Origin: Pseudomonadota bacterium
Lineage (GTDB): Bacteria; Pseudomonadota; Alphaproteobacteria; Reyranellales; Reyranellaceae
Assembly (NCBI GenBank): GCA_023436825.1
Contig: JAEZHS010000107.1
Coordinates: 1 to 21,409, forward strand
Reading direction: 5' to 3'
DNA length: 21,409 nucleotides
The position numbers were made by a program, and so were the translations under genes. The notes below the pieces were generated by a model that had not been told where the DNA came from, did not search any database, and was given only the letters and a program-made list of their open reading frames with translations. This document shows, piece by piece, positions 17,104 to 21,409 of this stretch (its first letter is position 1; each line of letters begins with the position of its first letter).

Positions 17104-17385
17104 TCAGACCGTCGGAAGCTGTGTAAAGCCCTGCGGCAGGATGTCGAGATCGACCGGCTCGACATCGACGTTGTCGACGCGGGCTGCGGGTGGGCCGCGA
17201 CGGCAGGCATCGATCATCTCGCCGACGGCCGTGTCGTCGCCGACGATCAAGGCCTCCACTGCGCCGTCCGCGCGATTGCGCACCCAGCCGGTCAAGCCGA
17301 AGCGGCGCGCGGTCGCGATCGTCCAGTCGCGATAGCCCACGCCCTGCACGCGGCCGCTGATGGTGAGGCGGGCCTGCAGTGCCAT
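17104..17385 (-). CDS. acyP: Acylphosphatase
   Basis: A 93-residue cytosolic enzyme that hydrolyses carboxyl-phosphate mixed anhydrides. The signature [12 protein letters not shown] holds the phosphate-binding loop and Arg19; Asn37 in [14 protein letters not shown] is the catalytic asparagine. Length is typical. The ATG at 17385 lies 4 nt after the pccA stop, so it is the last gene of the propionyl-CoA carboxylase operon. Biotin carboxylase makes carboxyphosphate, chemically an acylphosphatase substrate, so a housekeeping link is conceivable but speculative. The upstream extension of the frame lies inside pccA and is not used. Confidence 0.93.
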   Translation of the reverse strand: MALQARLTISGRVQGVGYRDWTIATARRFGLTGWVRNRADGAVEALIVGDDTAVGEMIDACRRGPPAARVDNVDVEPVDLDILPQGFTQLPTV

Positions 17386-17389
17386 CGGT

Positions 17390-19441
17390 TCAGGCGAACT
17401 CGATGATCTTCTGGTCGACGCGCAGGCTGTCTCCGGCCTTGGCATGCAGCGTCTTGACCGTGCCGTCGCGCACCGCACGCAGCACGTTCTCCATCTTCAT
17501 CGCCTCGACCACGGCCAGCGCCTCGCCCGCCTTGACCTCCTGGCCCTCGCTCACCGCCACGGAGGCAAGCAGGCCCGGCATGGGCGACAGCAGGAACTTG
17601 GAAGTGTCGGGTGCCGCCTTGACCGGCATCAGGGCGTAGAGCTCGGCCTGGCGCGGCGTCAACACCAGCGCCTCGGCTTGGCCGCCCTCGTTGATCAAAC
17701 GCCAGCCCGACGCCAAGGCGTCGATCTGGACGACGACAGGCTGCTTGTCGATCGCGGCATGCATCAGCGGATCGCCCGGCAACCAGTCGGTCTCAACCAC
17801 GATCTGCCGCCCGTCGGCCTCAACGGTGATGCCGCCTGGATTGCCCGTGCTCACCGTGACGTTCATCGGCTGGCGATTGAGCATGACCACACGGCCATCC
17901 TGCGTCGCTCCGAGGCGCGCGCCCTTGATGCGGTCGGCGACCGCGACGACGGCCGCCAGCATGGCGGGATCCTTGGGCGGCAGGTGCGCGGCCGTGAAAC
18001 CGCCCTTGAACTCCTCGGCAATGAAGTTGGTGGTGAGCCGGCCCTCGCGGAAGCGCGGATGCGCCATCAGTGCCGCCAGGAACGGCACGTTGTGCGACAC
18101 GCCGCGGACATAGAACTCGTCGAGCGCGCGGCGCATGCGCTCGATGGCGTCGAGGCGCGTCATGCCGTAGGTGCAGAGCTTGGCGATCATCGGATCGTAG
18201 AACATCGAGATCTCGCCGCCCTCGTAGACGCCGGTGTCGACGCGCACGTCCGGCCCGGGCATGGGCTCGCGGTACTTCACCAGGCGACCGGTCGAAGGCA
18301 GGAAGTTGCGGAACGGATCCTCGGCATAGAGGCGCGCCTCGACCGCCCAGCCGTTCAGCTTCACGTCCTTCTGCTCGAGCGGTAGCTTCTCACCGGCGGC
18401 CACCCGGATCATCAGCTCGACCAGGTCGAGGCCGGTGATGAGCTCGGTGACGGGATGCTCGACCTGCAGACGGGTGTTCATCTCGAGGAAGTAGAACTTG
18501 CGGTTCTTGTCGACGATGAACTCGACCGTGCCGGCGCTCCTGTACTTGACCGCCTTGGCGAGCGCCGCCGCCTGCTCGCCCATCGCCTTGCGCGTCTTGG
18601 CGTCGAGGAACGGGCTCGGCGCCTCCTCGATCACCTTTTGATGGCGGCGCTGGATCGAGCACTCGCGCTCCCACAGGTAGAGGCAGTTGCCCTTGCCGTC
18701 GGCGATGAGCTGGATTTCGATGTGGCGCGGTTCCTCGACGTACTTCTCGATGAACACGCGGTCGTCGGCGAACGATGCCTTGGCCTCGTTGGTCGCCGAG
18801 CTGAAGCCCTCGCGCGCCTCGGCGTCGTTGTAGGCGATTCGCATGCCCTTGCCGCCGCCGCCCGCCGACGCCTTGATCATGACCGGATAGCCGACCTGCT
18901 TGGCGATCTTCACCGCCTCGTCGGCGTCCTTCAGCGCATGCAGCCAGCCTGGCACGGTGCTGACGCCGGCCTTCTGGGCGAGCTTCTTGCTCTCGATCTT
19001 GTCGCCCATGGCATGGATGGCATGGGCATCGGGGCCGATGAAGACGATGCCGGCCTCGGCCAGCGCCTTCTGGAACTCCTGCTTCTCCGACAGGAAGCCG
19101 TAGCCGGGATGGACCGCCTGCGCCCCGGTCTTCTTGCAGGCCTCGACGATCTTGTCGATCAGCAGGTAGGACTGCGTCGACGGTGGCGGGCCGATCAGCA
19201 CCTTCTCGTCGGCCTCCCGCACGTGCAGCGCGTCGGCGTCGGCCTCGGAGTACACGGCGACGGTCTTGATGCCGAGCCGCTTGCAGGTGCGAATGACACG
19301 ACAGGCGATTTCGCCGCGGTTGGCGATCAGGATCTTGTCGAACAGCGGATGGCTTTTCACGGCTGCTTTTACGGGCGCCTTCTTCGCGGCGGCCTTCTTG
19401 ATCGCGACCTTCTTCTTCGCGGCCTTCTTTTTCACGGCCAT
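17390..19441 (-). CDS. pccA: Acyl-CoA (propionyl-CoA) carboxylase alpha subunit with biotin carrier domain
   Basis: This subunit carboxylates its own biotin with ATP and bicarbonate, then hands the carboxyl to PccB. Read from the ATG at 19441 it has 683 residues: biotin carboxylase (about 33-475: [19 protein letters not shown], the ATP-grasp loop [11 protein letters not shown] at about 190-200, [14 protein letters not shown]), a middle domain, and a C-terminal biotinyl domain with VVEAMKMEN, biotinylated Lys649, 34 residues from the end. The first 30 residues are unusual: [20 protein letters not shown] and more, like a histone H1 tail. A good AAAGGA lies 9 nt before this ATG, so the tail is probably translated. 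A GTG at 19447 overlaps the upstream stop; the GTG at codon 28, which would remove most of the tail, has no clear ribosome-binding site. Propionyl- rather than methylcrotonyl-CoA specificity rests on the adjacent pccB. Confidence 0.93.
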   Translation of the reverse strand: MAVKKKAAKKKVAIKKAAAKKAPVKAAVKSHPLFDKILIANRGEIACRVIRTCKRLGIKTVAVYSEADADALHVREADEKVLIGPPPSTQSYLLIDKIVEACKKTGAQAVHPGYGFLSEKQEFQKALAEAGIVFIGPDAHAIHAMGDKIESKKLAQKAGVSTVPGWLHALKDADEAVKIAKQVGYPVMIKASAGGGGKGMRIAYNDAEAREGFSSATNEAKASFADDRVFIEKYVEEPRHIEIQLIADGKGNCLYLWERECSIQRRHQKVIEEAPSPFLDAKTRKAMGEQAAALAKAVKYRSAGTVEFIVDKNRKFYFLEMNTRLQVEHPVTELITGLDLVELMIRVAAGEKLPLEQKDVKLNGWAVEARLYAEDPFRNFLPSTGRLVKYREPMPGPDVRVDTGVYEGGEISMFYDPMIAKLCTYGMTRLDAIERMRRALDEFYVRGVSHNVPFLAALMAHPRFREGRLTTNFIAEEFKGGFTAAHLPPKDPAMLAAVVAVADRIKGARLGATQDGRVVMLNRQPMNVTVSTGNPGGITVEADGRQIVVETDWLPGDPLMHAAIDKQPVVVQIDALASGWRLINEGGQAEALVLTPRQAELYALMPVKAAPDTSKFLLSPMPGLLASVAVSEGQEVKAGEALAVVEAMKMENVLRAVRDGTVKTLHAKAGDSLRVDQKIIEFA

Positions 19442-19443
19442 TC

Positions 19444-19677
19444 TCACGGTTCCTTTCTAGCGCGGTCGAACAGGCCCAAGGCCCAGGCGGTATGGCCGGC
19501 AATCAGCGGCAGCCACGCCGTCAGCACCCACAGCCACCACGGATAGCGGCTGCTGAACAGGGCGTTGACGGCGATCAGCACGAGGAGCGTCAGCAGGGCG
19601 ACGATGAGGTGCAGCCGCACTTTGCGCCCCCGTCGCATGCGCTCCTCCGGCTTCAGATGCACGGCCATCGAGGTCAC
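19444..19677 (-). CDS. Small two-transmembrane-helix protein in the PCC operon
   Basis: A 77-residue membrane protein. A basic N-terminal segment (KPEERMRRGRKVR) is followed by helix 1 (LHLIVALLTLLVLIAVNALF), a short loop with SRYPWW, helix 2 (WLWVLTAWLPLIAGHTAWAL) and a charged tail. This matches the bacterial 2TM domain pattern. The start is either the GTG at 19677, with AGG 5 nt before it, or the ATG at 19668. It begins 10 nt after pccB and its stop touches the pccA start region, so it is cotranscribed with both. Small membrane proteins of this type occur in similar operons, but no function is known to me; membrane anchoring of the carboxylase is a guess. Confidence 0.8.
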   Translation of the reverse strand: MTSMAVHLKPEERMRRGRKVRLHLIVALLTLLVLIAVNALFSSRYPWWLWVLTAWLPLIAGHTAWALGLFDRARKEP

Positions 19678-19687
19678 AGAGGCCTAA

Positions 19688-21220
19688 TCATAGTGGAACA
19701 TTGCCGTGCTTGCGCCATGGGTTCTCGAGCTTCTTGTTCTCGAGGGTCGCCAGGGCCTTGCAGACGCGCCGGCGCGTGCCGTGCGGCATGATCACGTCGT
19801 CGATGAAGCCGCGATTGGCCGCCACGAACGGGTTGGCGAACTTCTGGCGATATTCCTCGGTGCGCGCGGCGATCTTGGCAGCATCGCCGATGTCGGAGCG
19901 GAAGATGATCTCGACCGCGCCCTTGGCGCCCATCACGGCGATCTCCGCGCCCGGCCAGGCATAGTTCACGTCGCCACGCAGGTGCTTGGACGCCATGACG
20001 TCATAGGCGCCGCCGTAGGCCTTGCGGGTGATCACCGTGACCTTGGGCACCGTCGCCTCGGCATAGGCGTAGAGAAGCTTGGCGCCGTGCTTGATGATGC
20101 CGCCGAACTCCTGGGTCGTGCCCGGCAGGAAGCCCGGCACGTCGACGAAGGTGACGATCGGGATGTTGAAGGCGTCGCAGAAGCGCACGAAACGGGCGGC
20201 CTTGCGCGAGCTGTCGATGTCGAGGCAGCCCGCCAGGACCAACGGCTGGTTGGCGACGAAGCCCACGGTGCGGCCGGCCATGCGGCCGAAGCCGACGACG
20301 ATGTTGCCGGCCCATTCAGGCGACAGCTCGAAGAAGTCGCCCTCGTCGACGACTTTCAGGATCAGCTCCTTGATGTCGTAGGGCTTGTTGGGATTGTCCG
20401 GCACCAGCGTGTCGAGCGAATAGTCGTCGCGGTCGACCGGATCGTGCGTCGGCCGCAGCGGCGCCTTCTCGCGATTGTTCGACGGCAGGAAATCGACGAA
20501 GCGACGAAGCTGCAGCAGCGCCTCGACGTCGTTCTCGAAGGCGAGGTCGGAGACGCCGGACTTCTGCGTGTGGGTGAGCGCGCCGCCCAGCTCCTCCTGG
20601 GTCACCGTCTCGTGCGTCACGGTCTTCACCACGTCGGGACCGGTGACGAACATGTAGGAGCTGTCCTTCACCATGAAGATGAAGTCGGTCATGGCCGGCG
20701 AATAGACCGCGCCGCCGGCGCACGGGCCCATCACCATGGAGATCTGCGGAATCACGCCCGAAGCCAGCACGTTCCTCTGGAAGACGTCGGCGTAACCCGC
20801 CAGTGAATCGACGCCCTCCTGGATGCGCGCGCCGCCCGAGTCGTTCAGGCCCAGCACCGGTGCGCCTACCTTCATGGCCATGTCCATGATCTTGCAGATC
20901 TTGGCGGCGTGCATGCCCGAGAGCGCACCGCCGAACACGGTGAAATCCTGGCTGAAGACATAGACCAGCCGGCCGTTGATCGTGCCATGGCCGGTCACCA
21001 CGCCGTCGCCCGGGATCTTCTGGTTCTCCATGCCGAAGTCGATCGAGCGATGCTCGACGAACATGTCGTATTCCTCGAATGAGCCGGGATCGAGCAGCGC
21101 GTCGATGCGCTCGCGCGCCGTCAGCTTGCCCTTGGCGTGCTGCGCCTCGACGCGGCGCGGACCGCCGCCCTGGCGCGCCGCCGCGCGACGACGCTCAAGC
21201 TCTTCCAACATATGCTGCAT
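19688..21220 (-). CDS. pccB: Propionyl-CoA carboxylase beta subunit (carboxyltransferase)
   Basis: A 510-residue carboxyltransferase of the crotonase fold that moves the carboxyl group from biotin on PccA to propionyl-CoA, giving methylmalonyl-CoA. Recognisable stretches include [59 protein letters not shown] with an oxyanion glycine pair, [17 protein letters not shown], and [28 protein letters not shown]. The C-terminal [11 protein letters not shown] is characteristic of PccB. The ATG at 21220 has GGAG 7 nt upstream and is adjacent to the stop of the partial upstream frame. A second ATG three codons in is possible. It is the first complete gene of the PCC operon. Confidence 0.95.
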   Translation of the reverse strand: MQHMLEELERRRAAARQGGGPRRVEAQHAKGKLTARERIDALLDPGSFEEYDMFVEHRSIDFGMENQKIPGDGVVTGHGTINGRLVYVFSQDFTVFGGALSGMHAAKICKIMDMAMKVGAPVLGLNDSGGARIQEGVDSLAGYADVFQRNVLASGVIPQISMVMGPCAGGAVYSPAMTDFIFMVKDSSYMFVTGPDVVKTVTHETVTQEELGGALTHTQKSGVSDLAFENDVEALLQLRRFVDFLPSNNREKAPLRPTHDPVDRDDYSLDTLVPDNPNKPYDIKELILKVVDEGDFFELSPEWAGNIVVGFGRMAGRTVGFVANQPLVLAGCLDIDSSRKAARFVRFCDAFNIPIVTFVDVPGFLPGTTQEFGGIIKHGAKLLYAYAEATVPKVTVITRKAYGGAYDVMASKHLRGDVNYAWPGAEIAVMGAKGAVEIIFRSDIGDAAKIAARTEEYRQKFANPFVAANRGFIDDVIMPHGTRRRVCKALATLENKKLENPWRKHGNVPL

Positions 21221-21409
21221 TCACGAACTCCGGCTCATTACGTCTGTTTTCGGCCAAAACAGCGGGAAGGTCTCGACCTGAGCCCGCTCGCGGACAGGGC
21301 AGACATCGTCCATTCGCCCGTCGGGCGAGGTCGGCATACCGCCGACGCGCTCGATGCGAAACAGGTCATCTTCCTTGCCGATACCGTCGATATTGAAGCA
21401 ACTGAAGGC
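21221..21409 (-). CDS. C-terminal end of an unidentified protein, cut by the window edge
   Basis: On the minus strand the frame is open from the window edge to a TGA at 21221-21223, giving 62 residues (ending WPKTDVMSRSS) with strongly GC-rich third positions. The stop lies directly against the pccB ATG, as in a tight operon. I do not recognise the sequence; it contains no clear motif. The start, if the gene is real, lies outside the window. Confidence 0.45.
   Translation of the reverse strand, partial: AFSCFNIDGIGKEDDLFRIERVGGMPTSPDGRMDDVCPVRERAQVETFPLFWPKTDVMSRSS

Overview
The window is a GC-rich, densely packed chromosomal segment. Gene content (PccAB, MaeB-type malic enzyme, LipB, isovaleryl-CoA dehydrogenase, a DUF4114/RTX secreted protein) and codon use point to an alphaproteobacterium. 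A Reyranella- or Rhodospirillales-like soil or water organism is my guess, but the sequence alone does not prove it. There is no phage, transposase, CRISPR array or rRNA. No stretch without a gene exceeds about 200 bases. Almost everything is on the minus strand; only the LysR regulator and lipB are on the plus strand.

Layout, left to right. At 1-160 there is at most the tail of an unidentified reading frame. At 176-847 is a cytosolic sulfite-oxidase-like molybdoenzyme. At 934-3095 a TetR regulator and an acyl-CoA synthetase share a 4-nt stop/start overlap, behind a perfect operator-like dyad that fills the spacer of a candidate promoter. At 3268-7710 is the centrepiece: one 1480-residue reading frame containing a complete serralysin-type M10 zinc protease with RTX repeats, then a complete S53 (sedolisin/kumamolisin) serine-carboxyl protease with its own prodomain, then a DUF4114 domain. 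Upstream of it (7910-8818) is an unrecognised protein with two copies of a winged-helix-like DNA-binding motif. At 8815-11271 lie isovaleryl-CoA dehydrogenase, a small secreted protein and an enoyl-CoA hydratase/isomerase-family protein. A LysR regulator is divergent from them, and the gap holds two T-N11-A dyads 31 bp apart.

After lysR comes a nested palindromic element (12256-12403) of a small REP-like family. Related copies lie at about 863-930 and 17079-17095. Next are mgtE (Mg2+ channel) and maeB (malic enzyme), overlapping by 4 nt. A tRNA-Leu(GAG) with its own terminator sits directly upstream of maeB. lipB runs the other way. The right end is a propionyl-CoA carboxylase operon on the minus strand: a partial upstream frame, pccB, a two-transmembrane small protein, pccA (with an odd Lys/Ala-rich N-terminal tail) and an acylphosphatase.

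Taken together the metabolic genes describe breakdown of branched-chain and odd-chain acyl-CoAs: acyl activation, isovaleryl-CoA oxidation, hydratase chemistry, propionyl-CoA carboxylation, and malic enzyme as the route from C4 acids to pyruvate. An extracellular protease supplying leucine, isoleucine and valine would fit upstream of this, but that link is inference. The most unusual object is the two-protease polypeptide, followed by the tandem-HTH protein beside it, the bipartite LysR site, the palindrome family and the PccA tail.
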